Below, piece by piece: positions 10,480 through 20,402 of a stretch of 64,000 nt of DNA. The stretch covers positions 42,701-106,700 of the forward strand of contig NZ_CAKRDI010000008.1 in NCBI RefSeq assembly GCF_934309415.1, given 5' to 3'. Source of the stretch: an uncultured Mediterraneibacter sp. GTDB lineage: Bacteria > Bacillota > Clostridia > Lachnospirales > Lachnospiraceae. The stretch's first letter is position 1, and each line of letters opens with the position of its first letter. Below the pieces are notes generated by a model. That model did no database searches, was not told the DNA's origin, and saw only the letters and a list, made by a program, of their open reading frames with translations. A program made the translations under genes and the position numbers.

Positions 10480-11931
10480 ATGGAATGGAAGACATTGTTA
10501 TCTCCGGAGAGAGAACGTAAAGGGAGCTCCAGGCATAAATCAGGTGATCTGAGAAGTGAATTCGAAAAGGATTATCACCGGATTATTGGCAGTGCGTCCT
10601 TTCGTCGTCTTCAGGATAAGACGCAGGTATTCCCTTTGGATCAGAGTGATTTCATAAGAACAAGGCTGACACATTCACTGGAGGTGGCATCACTTGGAAA
10701 ATCACTGGGACAGAATATCGGACAGAAGATTTTAAATGATAAAAAAGATCCGGGATTTACTCCGAAGATGAAGGAAGACATCTCGCATATCCTGGAATGT
10801 GCGGGACTGATTCATGACATTGGAAACCCGCCGTTTGGACATTTTGGGGAAACTGCAATCCGCGAATGGTTTATCAGAAACCTTTCAAAACTGGAAGTAA
10901 AGGGCGTACGGGTGGAAGAACTTTTAAGTGAGCAGATGAAGCAGGATTTCTATCATTTCGAAGGAAATGCACAGGCACTCCGGCTTGTATCAAAACTGCA
11001 TTATCTTGTGGATGAGCATGGGATGAATCTGACTTGTGCGTTGTTAAATACGATTATAAAATATCCGGTATCATCCGTGGATATAAATCCGGAAAGTGGA
11101 AATATTAAAGAGAAAAAAATGGGATATTATCTGGCAGATCAGGAATTGTTTGAGCGGATTACTTCGACAACAGGTGCAGAAAATAACAGGCATCCACTGA
11201 CTTATATTCTGGAAGCGGCAGATGATCTGGCGTATAAGACTGCAGATATTGAGGATGCATTTGTAAAAGGGTTTATTTCTTATTATGCGTTGGAAAAAGA
11301 GTTGGATCTTCTGGAAGAAAAGGAAGCAGAAAAATTAAAGAAAGAGACACAGAATCAGAATGGAACGGTTGCAGCATACAGATTCCAACCGGCAGAAAAG
11401 CTTCGCAGGCTTTATCAAAGGGGCGAGGAAAAAGGAGTCCATAATCCGGAAGCTTATGCTGTGAAAAACTGGATTATCAGTGCACAAGGATTTTTGATGA
11501 ATTGTGCCACAGATGGATTCATGGAGAATTATGAGGCTATTATGAATGGCACTTTTAAGAAAGATCTGTTTTACGGGACGGGAGGAGAAGGTCTGATGGA
11601 ACTCCTTGGAAGCATGGCGTATCGATTTGTCTTTTCTTCCCGTGCAATCTATAAAATGGAACTGACGGAATCAACGATTTTGGATTTCCTGATGGATCGT
11701 TTTGTTGGAGCGGTTCTCTGCTATGATACAGAACAAGAGCAGGACTCGATTGACAGCAGAGTCGTGGCATTTATTTCTGATAATTATAAGAATGCATATG
11801 TTCTGCAATCCAAAGGAAAGAGCGAGGCAGAGAAACTATATCTCCGCCTGCTTCTTGTCACAGATTATGTGTGTGGGATGACAGACAGTTATGCAAAACG
11901 TCTGTATCAGGAGATGAATGGAATTATATAA
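10480..11931 (+). CDS. dgt: dGTP triphosphohydrolase
   Basis: 483 aa cytosolic HD-domain enzyme that splits dGTP to deoxyguanosine and triphosphate, controlling dNTP pools. Family signatures are RRLQDKTQVFPL near residue 40, H in RLTHSLEVA, and the HD pair with PPFGHFGE in GLIHDIGNPPFGHFGE. Start 10480 follows AAGGAGG; the in-frame start at 10447 lacks a site. It ends 2 bp from the convergent minus-strand gene, with no obvious terminator between. Confidence 0.9.
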   Translation: MEWKTLLSPERERKGSSRHKSGDLRSEFEKDYHRIIGSASFRRLQDKTQVFPLDQSDFIRTRLTHSLEVASLGKSLGQNIGQKILNDKKDPGFTPKMKEDISHILECAGLIHDIGNPPFGHFGETAIREWFIRNLSKLEVKGVRVEELLSEQMKQDFYHFEGNAQALRLVSKLHYLVDEHGMNLTCALLNTIIKYPVSSVDINPESGNIKEKKMGYYLADQELFERITSTTGAENNRHPLTYILEAADDLAYKTADIEDAFVKGFISYYALEKELDLLEEKEAEKLKKETQNQNGTVAAYRFQPAEKLRRLYQRGEEKGVHNPEAYAVKNWIISAQGFLMNCATDGFMENYEAIMNGTFKKDLFYGTGGEGLMELLGSMAYRFVFSSRAIYKMELTESTILDFLMDRFVGAVLCYDTEQEQDSIDSRVVAFISDNYKNAYVLQSKGKSEAEKLYLRLLLVTDYVCGMTDSYAKRLYQEMNGII

Positions 11932-11933
11932 TA

Positions 11934-13178
11934 TCAGAAGTCAAGATATCGGCACCAGTGTCCGAAGTCGCCCTGCTCATTACGTTCTTCATCTGTAAGC
12001 TTAAGAAGCGGGAGATAGGATCGGGTAAACTGTGGAAATCCGAACAGCTCAGCAGCTCTTGCTTCCCGCTCATCGTAGATACCGGGAATACCGAGCCATA
12101 CATGACCATCTTCTTCAATCAGGAGAAGATGGTCATAATTATGATAGCCATGCAGCAGGAAGCTATTATTGGCAAGTCCCCAGAATCGCCTCGGAAGGAT
12201 GGAGAGTTCTTTACGGGTGATTTTTCGTGCGGAAAGGGAAGATGCATCGTTGGTTTGCTGCCGGGTTGGAGAACTGACAGAAGTTTTTCTGTTTTCTATA
12301 ACAGGATTTGTAATTATAATAGAATTCTCGGTTTTTATCGTTGGATTTGAGATGGATATAGGTGCAGAATTTTTATTCGCATTTTGGTTTGGCGGAGTAT
12401 TTGACGATTCGGAAGAAGTTCTTCTTTCAATTCTTGGTTCAGTAGTATTTGGTGAGTCATCTGAGTCAGCGACATGATCCATATTTTCAGAAGACTCAGA
12501 ATCTACAACAACAGATTTTGGAGTGGTTTTTTCAGCCTGTGTTACAGCAGCGTTTTCGATAGTTTCGGAATTGGTTATGGTATCTTCTGTGATTTCATCA
12601 GAAATGTTGGTGCCAGATTCAGTGAAATCGGATGATGATGGAGATGTCTCACCGGAGAATGTTTTCGCGAAAGCTTCCTGAGCATCTGGAGTTTTCTGAA
12701 TTTCCTGAAGAGAGGACCTTTCAGAAACAGAATCCTGCAATGAAGCAGCATGCAAGGAATTTTTCTCTTCATTTTCTTCTGAAGAATCGTCAGTATCAGA
12801 AGTGATTACAAATGAAACCGGCAGAGCATTTCTGCTTGCGATCCAAAGAAACGGATGATTTGAATTCTGCGGAAGAAGGAGAAATCCATCGATTTCATTC
12901 AGTGTTTTTTCATCTGGAAAAAGAGACTCAGAGATAGATAATTGCGTGGCAATACTGCCACCGGAATAATTCAGAATGGCAGCAGGTGTGTGGATGAGAG
13001 TCACATCTTTCAAATAAAATGCATGCAGTTCCAGTGTGGTTCCTGGTGGAACGGGAAGTGCTTTCAGATGCAGCGAAATCCTGCAGGAATGGTAGTGCTG
13101 AGTGATTTGCAGAAAGCCAATATTTCTTTTGCGACAGTCATTTTCATATTCATAGAGATAACAGATACCCTGATTCAT
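11934..13178 (-). CDS. DUF6128-like protein with Ser/Thr/Glu-rich linker
   Basis: 414 aa on the minus strand. The N-terminal 130 residues form a compact domain (CYLYEYENDCRKRNIGF). A low-complexity linker rich in Ser, Thr, Glu and Asn follows (about 135-310). The C-terminal 100 residues are rich in aromatics (RRFWGLANNSFLLHGY; HVWLGIPGIYDERE). The C-terminal part resembles the domain I know as DUF6128; I cannot confirm this without a search. No signal peptide. Function unknown. It is the only minus-strand gene in the first 27 kb. Confidence 0.75.
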   Translation of the reverse strand: MNQGICYLYEYENDCRKRNIGFLQITQHYHSCRISLHLKALPVPPGTTLELHAFYLKDVTLIHTPAAILNYSGGSIATQLSISESLFPDEKTLNEIDGFLLLPQNSNHPFLWIASRNALPVSFVITSDTDDSSEENEEKNSLHAASLQDSVSERSSLQEIQKTPDAQEAFAKTFSGETSPSSSDFTESGTNISDEITEDTITNSETIENAAVTQAEKTTPKSVVVDSESSENMDHVADSDDSPNTTEPRIERRTSSESSNTPPNQNANKNSAPISISNPTIKTENSIIITNPVIENRKTSVSSPTRQQTNDASSLSARKITRKELSILPRRFWGLANNSFLLHGYHNYDHLLLIEEDGHVWLGIPGIYDEREARAAELFGFPQFTRSYLPLLKLTDEERNEQGDFGHWCRYLDF

Positions 13179-13372
13179 AAAATACCTTGATCTTGTCTTG
13201 TTTCGTATAATATATTCTGAGAAAATGAAAAAAGAACACAGAAGAACAGATTACATAAAAAAGTTATAAGTATAAAAGCAATGGAGAAATAGAATAAAAG
13301 AAATTACTTTATGTAAGAAAGTAACACAAAAGAACGATCAGAAGTAAAAAATGGAAAAGAGGACAGAGAAAA

Positions 13373-13885
13373 GTGCAGGAAACAGAAGTAATAATTGACA
13401 GAAAAACAGATGAAAAATATATGAAGGAAGCTCTGAAACAGGCAAAAAAGGCATATGATCTGAATGAGACACCGATAGGATGTGTGATTGTGCATGAGGG
13501 AAAAATCATTGCGAGAGGTTATAACCGGAGAAATACAGATAAAAGCCCATTGGCCCATGCAGAGATTGCTGCTATAAAAAAAGCAAGTAAAAAACTGGGG
13601 GACTGGAGATTAGAAGAATGTACACTTTATGTAACTCTGGAGCCATGTCAGATGTGTGCGGGTGCAATTATACAGGCAAGAATTCCATGTGTAGTAGTAG
13701 GGTGCATGAATCCAAAAGCAGGATGTGCCGGATCAGTCCTGAATCTTCTTGATGTACAGGCATTCAATCATCAGGCAGAATTACGGACAGGAGTACTGGA
13801 AGAAGAGTGCAGTGAGATGATGAAACGCTTTTTCAGAGAATTGAGAGAGAAAAGAAAAAGATTGAAGAAAGAGAAAGCTATATAA
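13373..13885 (+). CDS. tadA: tRNA-specific adenosine deaminase
   Basis: 170 aa. It converts adenosine 34 to inosine in tRNA-Arg. The zinc deaminase motif is complete: HAE (catalytic Glu) and PCQMCAGAI with the two Cys ligands. The start is probably GTG 13373 after an AGAGGA-like site; the ATG at 13421 would remove part of the N-terminal helix. Divergent from the DUF6128-like gene and followed by a terminator hairpin. Confidence 0.9.
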   Translation: MQETEVIIDRKTDEKYMKEALKQAKKAYDLNETPIGCVIVHEGKIIARGYNRRNTDKSPLAHAEIAAIKKASKKLGDWRLEECTLYVTLEPCQMCAGAIIQARIPCVVVGCMNPKAGCAGSVLNLLDVQAFNHQAELRTGVLEEECSEMMKRFFRELREKRKRLKKEKAI

Positions 13886-13903
13886 AAAATAATGTAATAT
13901 TTT

Positions 13904-13957
13904 CAAGGCTCAATAGAAGGTAAAAAATTACTTTTTATTGAGCCTTGATGTATTTTT
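13904..13957 (+). terminator. Terminator after tadA
   Basis: CAAGGCTCAATA pairs with TATTGAGCCTTG, followed by a T-rich stretch. It separates tadA from the fatty acid operon. Confidence 0.8.
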
Positions 13958-13994
13958 CAAATACGTTCCAAAATAAATTAGTTGAAAAAAAATC

Positions 13995-14022
13995 TTGACA
14001 TATACTTTGAATATGATATACT
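13995..14022 (+). promoter_or_regulatory. Promoter of the fatty acid operon
   Basis: -35 TTGACA, 16-bp spacer, -10 TATACT, about 50 bp before fabH. The FabT-like operator overlaps its downstream edge, so a bound repressor would block RNA polymerase. Confidence 0.8.
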
Positions 14023-14034
14023 TTGAAAGTCAAA
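14022..14034 (+). promoter_or_regulatory. FabT-like operator
   Basis: TTTGAAAGTCAAA is a perfect TTTGA-N3-TCAAA palindrome, the shape of known FabT sites in streptococci, placed at the transcription start. A similar half site (CTTTGAATAT) lies at 14005-14014. The probable regulator is the MarR gene at 24004. Confidence 0.7.
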
Positions 14035-14070
14035 ACATTTAAGATTCAAATAAAATATTGGGAGAAATAT

Positions 14071-15051
14071 ATGATTGGGAAAATATGTGGGACGGGATCT
14101 TATGTACCGTCTTATGTGATGAGTAATGACGAAATGTCGACCCTGGTAGATACCAGTGATGAATGGATCCGTGAGAGAACGGGAATCAGGAATCGACATC
14201 TTGCAGGAGAAGAGACAACATCATATATGGCAGCTCAGGCAGCGATGAAAGCAATCCAAAACAGTGAAATCGCAGCCGATGAGATAGATTTGATTCTGGT
14301 TGCGACATCCTCTTCAGAAACTGTATATCCATGTGCAGCCTGTGAAGTGCAGGGGCAGATTGGTGCGGTGAACGCAGTGGCATATGATCTGAATGCAGCA
14401 TGTACAGGTTTTATACTTGCATTAAATACAGCGCAGGCATATATACAGGCAGGAATAGCAAAGACAGCGCTTGTGATTGGTGCGGAAAGTATGAGTCGGA
14501 TGGTTGACTGGACAGATCGTGGTACATGTATCCTGTTTGGAGATGGTGCCGGAGCAGTAGTTCTGAAAGCCACAGAAGAAAGCAGAGTCTGTTATATGGC
14601 AGCGCATTCTGATGGAAGTAAGGGCAAAGCACTGGAAGGAAAAAATCATCAGAGGAATAATCCACTGGCAAAAGAGAAAAATGAAGGTTCAGGTATTGAG
14701 ACTTCAGGATTACAGATGGACGGACAGGCAGTATTTAAATTCGCTGTTCGAAAAGTGCCGGAGCTGATTGAAGAACTTCTGAAAGAAGCAGGGATGAAAT
14801 CCGAAGAAGTGGATTATTTCATTTTGCATCAGGCAAATCGAAGAATCATCGAAGCGGTTGCAAGAAGACTGAAACAGGATCTGGAGCAATTCCCGATGAA
14901 TCTGGCGGAATATGCGAACACATCCGCTGCTTCCATACCGATCCTTCTGGATGAGATGAATCAGCAGAAGAGACTGAAGGATGGACAGAAATTAGTATTG
15001 GCCGGATTTGGTGCCGGACTTACCTGGGCAGGCTGCCTGATGGAATGGTAA
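14071..15051 (+). CDS. fabH: 3-oxoacyl-ACP synthase III
   Basis: 326 aa. It condenses acetyl-CoA with malonyl-ACP to start fatty acid chains. The Cys-His-Asn triad is visible in [18 protein letters not shown] and [10 protein letters not shown]. The start at 14071 follows GGAGAAAT; an in-frame TTG at 14023 lies in the operator and is not a start. First gene of the cytosolic type II fatty acid operon. Confidence 0.95.
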   Translation: MIGKICGTGSYVPSYVMSNDEMSTLVDTSDEWIRERTGIRNRHLAGEETTSYMAAQAAMKAIQNSEIAADEIDLILVATSSSETVYPCAACEVQGQIGAVNAVAYDLNAACTGFILALNTAQAYIQAGIAKTALVIGAESMSRMVDWTDRGTCILFGDGAGAVVLKATEESRVCYMAAHSDGSKGKALEGKNHQRNNPLAKEKNEGSGIETSGLQMDGQAVFKFAVRKVPELIEELLKEAGMKSEEVDYFILHQANRRIIEAVARRLKQDLEQFPMNLAEYANTSAASIPILLDEMNQQKRLKDGQKLVLAGFGAGLTWAGCLMEW

Positions 15052-15086
15052 AAAATGAAAAAAGCAAAAAGAAAGGAAATAAAATC

Positions 15087-15311
15087 ATGTTAGAAAAAAT
15101 CAAAGAAATCGTAGCAGAATCATTAAACGTAAACGCAGAGGAAATCACAGAGGAAACATCTTTCAAGGATGATCTCGGAGCAGATTCCCTTGACTTATTC
15201 GAGATGGTAATGGCATTCGAAGAAGCATTTGAAGTAGAGATTCCAAGTGAAGATCTTGAGCAGATGACTACTGTTGGTGATGTTGTGAAATATGTAGAGG
15301 CTCATAAGTAA
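15087..15311 (+). CDS. acpP: Acyl carrier protein
   Basis: 74 aa acidic carrier of growing acyl chains. The phosphopantetheine serine sits in GADSLDLFE, following the family context FKDDLGADS. The true start is ATG 15087 behind AGAAAGGAA; longer in-frame readings begin inside the fabH end. A 225-bp gap with MITE remnants separates it from fabK. Confidence 0.95.
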   Translation: MLEKIKEIVAESLNVNAEEITEETSFKDDLGADSLDLFEMVMAFEEAFEVEIPSEDLEQMTTVGDVVKYVEAHK

Positions 15312-15331
15312 TATTTTGTAAAATTTCAGCC

Positions 15332-15373
15332 TGGCTACGTCAACTGAATGAAGGAAAAATATACCACAAGGTG
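15332..15373 (+). repeat. MITE family 1, internal fragment
   Basis: GGCTACGTCAACTGAATGAA and the following AAAATATACC segment match the right-centre of the full MITE at 29459-29621. Both ends are missing here; an end-only fragment lies at 15483. Confidence 0.75.
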
Positions 15374-15482
15374 ACGGATTCGTGCTTCATGGCTGAACAA
15401 TTACAAATTTTCACCCACGCCGGGAACAGGCGTGTCTGTGAAAAGGAATCATAAAGAAAAGAAGAGATATGTTGGCTGTCAA

Positions 15483-15510
15483 AGTGTGTCTGAAAAATCA
15501 TTCTAAAATG
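15483..15510 (+). repeat. MITE family 1, terminal fragment
   Basis: AGTGTGTCTGAAAAATCATTC matches the inverted-repeat end of the MITE. Together with 15332-15373 it suggests an old, decayed insertion between acpP and fabK. Confidence 0.7.
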
Positions 15511-15536
15511 ACAGCCGGCAGCAGAATGGAGATTTT

Positions 15537-16475
15537 ATGAAGACAAAGATTACAGAACTGCTTGGAATTACATACCCGATGATTCAGGGCGGTATGGCCT
15601 GGGTAGCAGAATATCATCTGGCAGCCGCTGTATCAGAAGCAGGCGGCCTGGGCCTGATCGGTGCGGCAAGTGCACCGGCAGAATGGGTGAGAGAACAGGT
15701 GCGTGAAGCAAAGAAACTGACGGACAAACCATTTGGTGTGAACATTATGCTCATGAGTCCTTATGCTGATGAGGTTGCAAAGGTGATTGTAGAAGAAGAG
15801 GTCAAAGTAGTGACCACGGGAGCCGGTTCACCTGAAAAATACATGAAGATGTGGAAGGAAGCAGGAGTGAAAGTGATTCCTGTAGTTGCTTCCGTTGCTA
15901 TGGCAAAACGTATGGAGCGCTGCGGCGCTGATGCGATCGTTGCAGAAGGTACGGAAGCCGGAGGACACATTGGAGAAAATACAACCATGGTTCTGGTTCC
16001 ACAGGTAGTGGATGCAGTCAGTATTCCGGTCATTGCAGCCGGAGGAATCGCAGACGGAAGAGGAATTGCGGCCGCATTTATGCTGGGCGCACAGGGCGTA
16101 CAGATGGGAACCTGTTTCGTAGTTACAGAGGAATCCCAGGTACATGACAATTACAAAAATTGCATCATCAAGGCAAGAGATATTGATTCCCGTGTGACAG
16201 GACGTTCCACAGGGCATCCGGTCAGAGCTCTGAGAAATCAGATGACAAAAGAATATTTACAGAAAGAACAGGAAGGTGCTTCTTTTGAAGAACTGGAACT
16301 TCTGACTCTTGGGGGACTCAGAAAAGCTGTTGTCGATGGAGATGTACAGTACGGAAGTGTGATGGCGGGTCAGATTGCCGGTATGGTAAAGGAGAGATAT
16401 TCCTGTCATGATCTGATTCAGAAACTTGTAAAAGAGACAGATACACTGATCGGAGGAAAAGGATTCTATGAGTAA
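15537..16475 (+). CDS. fabK: Enoyl-ACP reductase II (FMN-dependent)
   Basis: 312 aa TIM-barrel flavoenzyme that reduces trans-2-enoyl-ACP with NAD(P)H, replacing FabI. The N-terminal IQGGMAWVAEYHLA, the central EGTEAGGHIGE and the FMN-phosphate loop (PVIAAGGIADGRG) are typical. No fabI is present in the cluster. GGAG precedes the ATG closely. The stop overlaps fabD by 8 bp. Confidence 0.93.
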   Translation: MKTKITELLGITYPMIQGGMAWVAEYHLAAAVSEAGGLGLIGAASAPAEWVREQVREAKKLTDKPFGVNIMLMSPYADEVAKVIVEEEVKVVTTGAGSPEKYMKMWKEAGVKVIPVVASVAMAKRMERCGADAIVAEGTEAGGHIGENTTMVLVPQVVDAVSIPVIAAGGIADGRGIAAAFMLGAQGVQMGTCFVVTEESQVHDNYKNCIIKARDIDSRVTGRSTGHPVRALRNQMTKEYLQKEQEGASFEELELLTLGGLRKAVVDGDVQYGSVMAGQIAGMVKERYSCHDLIQKLVKETDTLIGGKGFYE

Positions 16476-17388
16476 AATTGCATTTATCTTTCCGGGACAG
16501 GGAGCCCAGAAAGCAGGAATGGGAAAAGATTTTTACGAGAACAGTAAGACTGCGGCAGAAATCATCGATCATGCATCAGAACTTCTGAATCTGGATATGA
16601 AAAAACTCTGTTTTGAGGAAAATGACCTTTTGGATCAGACAGAATATACACAGGCGGCACTTGTTACAGTCTGTATGGCCATGGAACGGGTACTTCGTGA
16701 AGCAGGTCTGAATGCAGATGTGACAGCAGGATTAAGCCTTGGGGAGTATTGTGCGATTGCTTCAGCAGGCGGAATGCAACTGGAAGATGCGATCCGGACA
16801 GTCAGACAGCGTGGGATTCTCATGCAGAATGCAGTTCCGGGAGGAAAAGGAGCCATGGCAGCGGTTCTCGGAATGAAGAACGAGGCAGTAGAAGAGGCGG
16901 TAGACAGAATCGAAGGAGTTTCTGTTGCCAATTATAACTGCCCGGGACAGCTGGTCATTACCGGATGGAAAGAAAGCGTAGAGGCAGCATCTAATGTACT
17001 GAAAACAGCAGGAGCGAAAAGAGTCCTGCCATTAAATGTCAGTGGACCATTTCATTCTCCGCTCCTGAAAGAAGCAGGAGAGAAACTTGGAAATGTATTA
17101 GAAAATATTACACTTTCTCCACTTGAGATTCCATATGTAACGAATGTGACAGCAAAGTATGTGACAGATATCTCTGAGACAAAAGCACTTCTGACAGCGC
17201 AGGTTGCTTCTTCAGTCAGATGGCAGCAGAGTGTGGAAGAAATGATCGCGAACGGAACGGATACATTTGTTGAGATCGGTCCGGGAAGAACGCTGACCGG
17301 ATTCCTCAGAAAGATCAGCAGAGATGTGAAATCTTATAACGTGAGTACGCTGGAAGATGTGGAAAAGGTGGTAAGTGAATTATGTTAA
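16468..17388 (+). CDS. fabD: Malonyl-CoA:ACP transacylase
   Basis: 306 aa. It moves malonyl from CoA to ACP. Seen are [12 protein letters not shown] at the N-terminus, nucleophile Ser in GLSLGEYCA and catalytic His in SGPFHSPLL. It overlaps both fabK (8 bp) and fabG (7 bp), implying tight translational coupling. Confidence 0.95.
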   Translation: MSKIAFIFPGQGAQKAGMGKDFYENSKTAAEIIDHASELLNLDMKKLCFEENDLLDQTEYTQAALVTVCMAMERVLREAGLNADVTAGLSLGEYCAIASAGGMQLEDAIRTVRQRGILMQNAVPGGKGAMAAVLGMKNEAVEEAVDRIEGVSVANYNCPGQLVITGWKESVEAASNVLKTAGAKRVLPLNVSGPFHSPLLKEAGEKLGNVLENITLSPLEIPYVTNVTAKYVTDISETKALLTAQVASSVRWQQSVEEMIANGTDTFVEIGPGRTLTGFLRKISRDVKSYNVSTLEDVEKVVSELC

Positions 17389-18131
17389 ACAGATTTGAAG
17401 GAAAAGTAGCTGTAATCACAGGAGCTTCCAGGGGAATCGGAAGAGCTGTTGCCATGAAACTTGCAGAAGAAGGCGCACAGGTTATAGTAAATTATAATGG
17501 TTCCCGTGAAAGAGCAGAAGCAGTAAAACAGGAGATTGAGGCAGCAGGTGGAAAGGCAGAGATCATGCAGTGTAATGTAGCTGATTTTCATGCCTGCGAG
17601 ACAATGTTTCAGGAGATCGTAAAGCAGTTTGGAAGAATTGATATTCTGATAAATAACGCGGGAATTACCCGTGACGGACTTTTAATGAAAATGTCAGAAG
17701 AAGATTACGATGCAGTTCTGGATACAAATCTGAAAGGAACATTCAATTGTATCCGATTTGTTGCAAGACAGATGCTTCGTCAGAAAGCAGGAAGAATCAT
17801 TAATCTTTCTTCCGTGTCAGGAGTACTTGGAAATGCCGGACAGGCAAATTATTCCGCCTCCAAAGCAGGAGTGATCGGTCTTACAAAAAGTGCTGCCAGA
17901 GAACTTGCATCCCGTGGAATTACAGTCAATGCAATTGCCCCGGGATTTATCAACACAGAAATGACAGAAGTACTTTCTGATAAAGTAAAAGAAGCAGCGA
18001 CAGGACAGATTCCGCTGGGACATTTTGGTGAGACAGAAGATATTGCGGAAACAGTGGCCTTTCTTGCATCAGATGCAGCGAAATATATTACCGGTCAGGT
18101 TCTCCATGTAGATGGCGGAATGGCGATGTAA
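17382..18131 (+). CDS. fabG: 3-oxoacyl-ACP reductase
   Basis: 249 aa short-chain dehydrogenase that reduces 3-oxoacyl-ACP with NADPH. It has the cofactor motif [14 protein letters not shown] at about residue 88, and the catalytic Ser plus YSASK pair. The terminal DGGMAM is standard for the family. Start ATG overlaps the fabD stop. Confidence 0.95.
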   Translation: MLNRFEGKVAVITGASRGIGRAVAMKLAEEGAQVIVNYNGSRERAEAVKQEIEAAGGKAEIMQCNVADFHACETMFQEIVKQFGRIDILINNAGITRDGLLMKMSEEDYDAVLDTNLKGTFNCIRFVARQMLRQKAGRIINLSSVSGVLGNAGQANYSASKAGVIGLTKSAARELASRGITVNAIAPGFINTEMTEVLSDKVKEAATGQIPLGHFGETEDIAETVAFLASDAAKYITGQVLHVDGGMAM

Positions 18132-18147
18132 TCAAGGAGCAGAGATT

Positions 18148-19386
18148 ATGAAGAGAAGAGTAGTAGTTACAGGACTTGGAGCAGTGACTCCGATCGGCAA
18201 TACAGTAGAAGAATTCTGGGCTGGTATCAAAGCGGGTGAAGTCGGAATTGCTCCGATTACAAAGTTTGATACGGCAGATTATAAAGTAAAACTTGCGGCT
18301 GAAGTAAAGAATTTTGTTGCAAAAGAAAGAATGGACTTTAAAGCAGCAAAACGAATGGAGCTGTTTTCTCAGTATGCAGTGGCAGCGGCGAAAGAAGCAT
18401 TTGCAGATGCAGGACTGGATATGGAGAAAGAAGATCCGTACCGTGTGGGAACAATTATCGGTTCCGGAATTGGAAGTCTGGAATGTGTAGAAACGAATTA
18501 CAAGAAACTGCTGGACAGAGGACCATCCAGAGTTAATCCTCTGATGGTTCCGCTGATGATTTCCAATATGGCAGCTGGTAATGTATCCATTCAGCTTGGA
18601 CTGAAAGGAAAATGTACGGACGTAGTAACAGCCTGTGCTTCTGGATCTAACAGTATCGGTGATGCAATGCGTGCCATCCAGTTCGGTGATCTGGATGTCT
18701 GCGTGGCAGGTGGAACAGAGAGCTGTATCTGCCCGACTGGTGTGGCAGGATTTACAGCGCTGACAGCGCTTTCAACAAATGACGATCCATTCCATGCATC
18801 TCGTCCGTTTGATAAGGACAGAGATGGATTTGTACTGGGAGAGGGTTCCGGAATTGTGGTTCTGGAAGAGTTGGAGCATGCAAAAGCAAGAGGTGCAAAG
18901 ATCTATGCAGAACTGGCAGGATATGGTTCTACAGGAGATGCCTATCACATTACTTCCCCGGCAGAGGACGGAGAGGGAGCAGGTATGGCGATGAAGCTTG
19001 CTATGAAAGAAGCAGAAGTACAGCCGGAGCAGATCGATTACATCAATGCTCACGGTACAAGTACGCATCATAATGATCTGTTCGAGACAAGAGCAATTCG
19101 TTATGCATTGGGAGATGCAGCAGAAAAAGTTGTGATCAATTCTACGAAATCTATGATCGGGCATATGCTGGGAGCAGCCGGAGCGGTTGAATTTATCGTA
19201 TGTGTAAAGAGTATCATGGAGAATTTTATCCATCAGACAATGGGAACAGAGAATGTAGATCCTGAGTGTGGACTGAATTACGCAGTGGGAGCACCGGTTG
19301 AAAAAGAGGTAAATTATGTACTTTCCAATTCTCTTGGATTTGGAGGACATAATGTGTCCCTGCTTGTAAAGGCATATGAGGAGTAG
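18148..19386 (+). CDS. fabF: 3-oxoacyl-ACP synthase II
   Basis: 412 aa elongating condensing enzyme. The Cys-His-His triad is visible in TACASGSNSIG, NAHGTSTHHND and KSMIGHMLGAAG. Start 18148 after AAGGAGC; a longer frame from 18112 would run back into fabG. The stop is 4 bp before accB. Confidence 0.95.
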   Translation: MKRRVVVTGLGAVTPIGNTVEEFWAGIKAGEVGIAPITKFDTADYKVKLAAEVKNFVAKERMDFKAAKRMELFSQYAVAAAKEAFADAGLDMEKEDPYRVGTIIGSGIGSLECVETNYKKLLDRGPSRVNPLMVPLMISNMAAGNVSIQLGLKGKCTDVVTACASGSNSIGDAMRAIQFGDLDVCVAGGTESCICPTGVAGFTALTALSTNDDPFHASRPFDKDRDGFVLGEGSGIVVLEELEHAKARGAKIYAELAGYGSTGDAYHITSPAEDGEGAGMAMKLAMKEAEVQPEQIDYINAHGTSTHHNDLFETRAIRYALGDAAEKVVINSTKSMIGHMLGAAGAVEFIVCVKSIMENFIHQTMGTENVDPECGLNYAVGAPVEKEVNYVLSNSLGFGGHNVSLLVKAYEE

Positions 19387-19390
19387 ACGG

Positions 19391-19963
19391 ATGAGTATGA
19401 AGATAGAAGAAATCCTGCAGTTGTTAGATGCAGTTTCAAAATCAGAAGTTACAGAACTGGATTATAAAGAAGGCGGTACAAGACTTTCGCTTAAGAAAAC
19501 ACCGCAGATGATTCAGGTCATGCAGAATGCGCAGCCGGTCAATCTGGTGGCGGCCACAGCAGAAGGAAGCGTGGCAGTTTCAGAAACTGGTCTCTCTGAT
19601 ACATCTGTGATTTCCGGCAGTAGTCGCACTATGGAAGCAAATGCGACAGAGAAGAGATTTGCAGAGCCGAATGGCGGAGATAGCAGAGAAACTTCTTCCG
19701 ATGGATCTGGAAAAGTGGAAGAGGGACAGAAGATTGTTTCTCCGCTGGTCGGAACTTATTATGCCGCACCGGCAGAAGATGCAGAACCTTATGTCAAAGT
19801 AGGAGATTATGTGGAAAAAGGTCAGGTAATTGCCATTGTAGAAGCGATGAAACTGATGAATGAAATCGAGAGTGACTTCACAGGGACGGTCACAGAGGTT
19901 TTTGTAGAGAACGGACAGCCGGTAGAATATGGCCAACCGTTGATCGCGGTGAAAGAGGTGTAA
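19391..19963 (+). CDS. accB: Biotin carboxyl carrier protein of acetyl-CoA carboxylase
   Basis: 190 aa. An N-terminal helix and a long flexible Ser/Thr/Ala-rich linker (about 45-110) precede the C-terminal biotinyl domain. The biotinylated lysine is in VEAMKLMNEI. It carries CO2 between AccC and the fused AccDA. The start at 19391 or two codons later cannot be separated. Confidence 0.94.
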   Translation: MSMKIEEILQLLDAVSKSEVTELDYKEGGTRLSLKKTPQMIQVMQNAQPVNLVAATAEGSVAVSETGLSDTSVISGSSRTMEANATEKRFAEPNGGDSRETSSDGSGKVEEGQKIVSPLVGTYYAAPAEDAEPYVKVGDYVEKGQVIAIVEAMKLMNEIESDFTGTVTEVFVENGQPVEYGQPLIAVKEV

Positions 19964-19967
19964 GTAA

Positions 19968-20399
19968 ATGAATAGTTTGAATACAGAACAGATTCAGGAG
20001 ATTATTCCACACAGACATCCATTTCTTCTGGTGGATCAGATTGAAGATTATGAGCCGGGAGAATATGCAATCGGATATAAAGGGGTTTCTTATCACGAGG
20101 ATTTCTTCCGCGGACATTTCCCACAGAAGGCAGTGATGCCGGGAGTTCTGATCCTGGAAGCACTTGCACAGACAGGGGCAGTTGCAATTTTGAGTGTTCC
20201 TGAAAATCAGGGAAAGATTGCATTCTTTGGTGGAGTACAGAAGTGCCGCTTTAAAGGGATGGTATTTCCGGGAGATAAATTAAGACTGGAAACAAAGATC
20301 ATAAAACGTAAAGGACCTTTGGGAATCGGTGAAGCGGTTGCTACAGTGGATGGAAAGGTTGTAGTCACAGCAGAGCTGACTTTTATGGTAGGAGAATAA
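19968..20399 (+). CDS. fabZ: 3-hydroxyacyl-ACP dehydratase
   Basis: 143 aa hot-dog fold enzyme that dehydrates 3-hydroxyacyl-ACP. The catalytic His is in [10 protein letters not shown] and the Glu in [12 protein letters not shown]. It sits between two acetyl-CoA carboxylase genes, as in streptococcal clusters. No separate fabA/fabM type isomerase is visible in the window. Confidence 0.95.
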   Translation: MNSLNTEQIQEIIPHRHPFLLVDQIEDYEPGEYAIGYKGVSYHEDFFRGHFPQKAVMPGVLILEALAQTGAVAILSVPENQGKIAFFGGVQKCRFKGMVFPGDKLRLETKIIKRKGPLGIGEAVATVDGKVVVTAELTFMVGE

Positions 20400-20402
20400 A
20401 AG

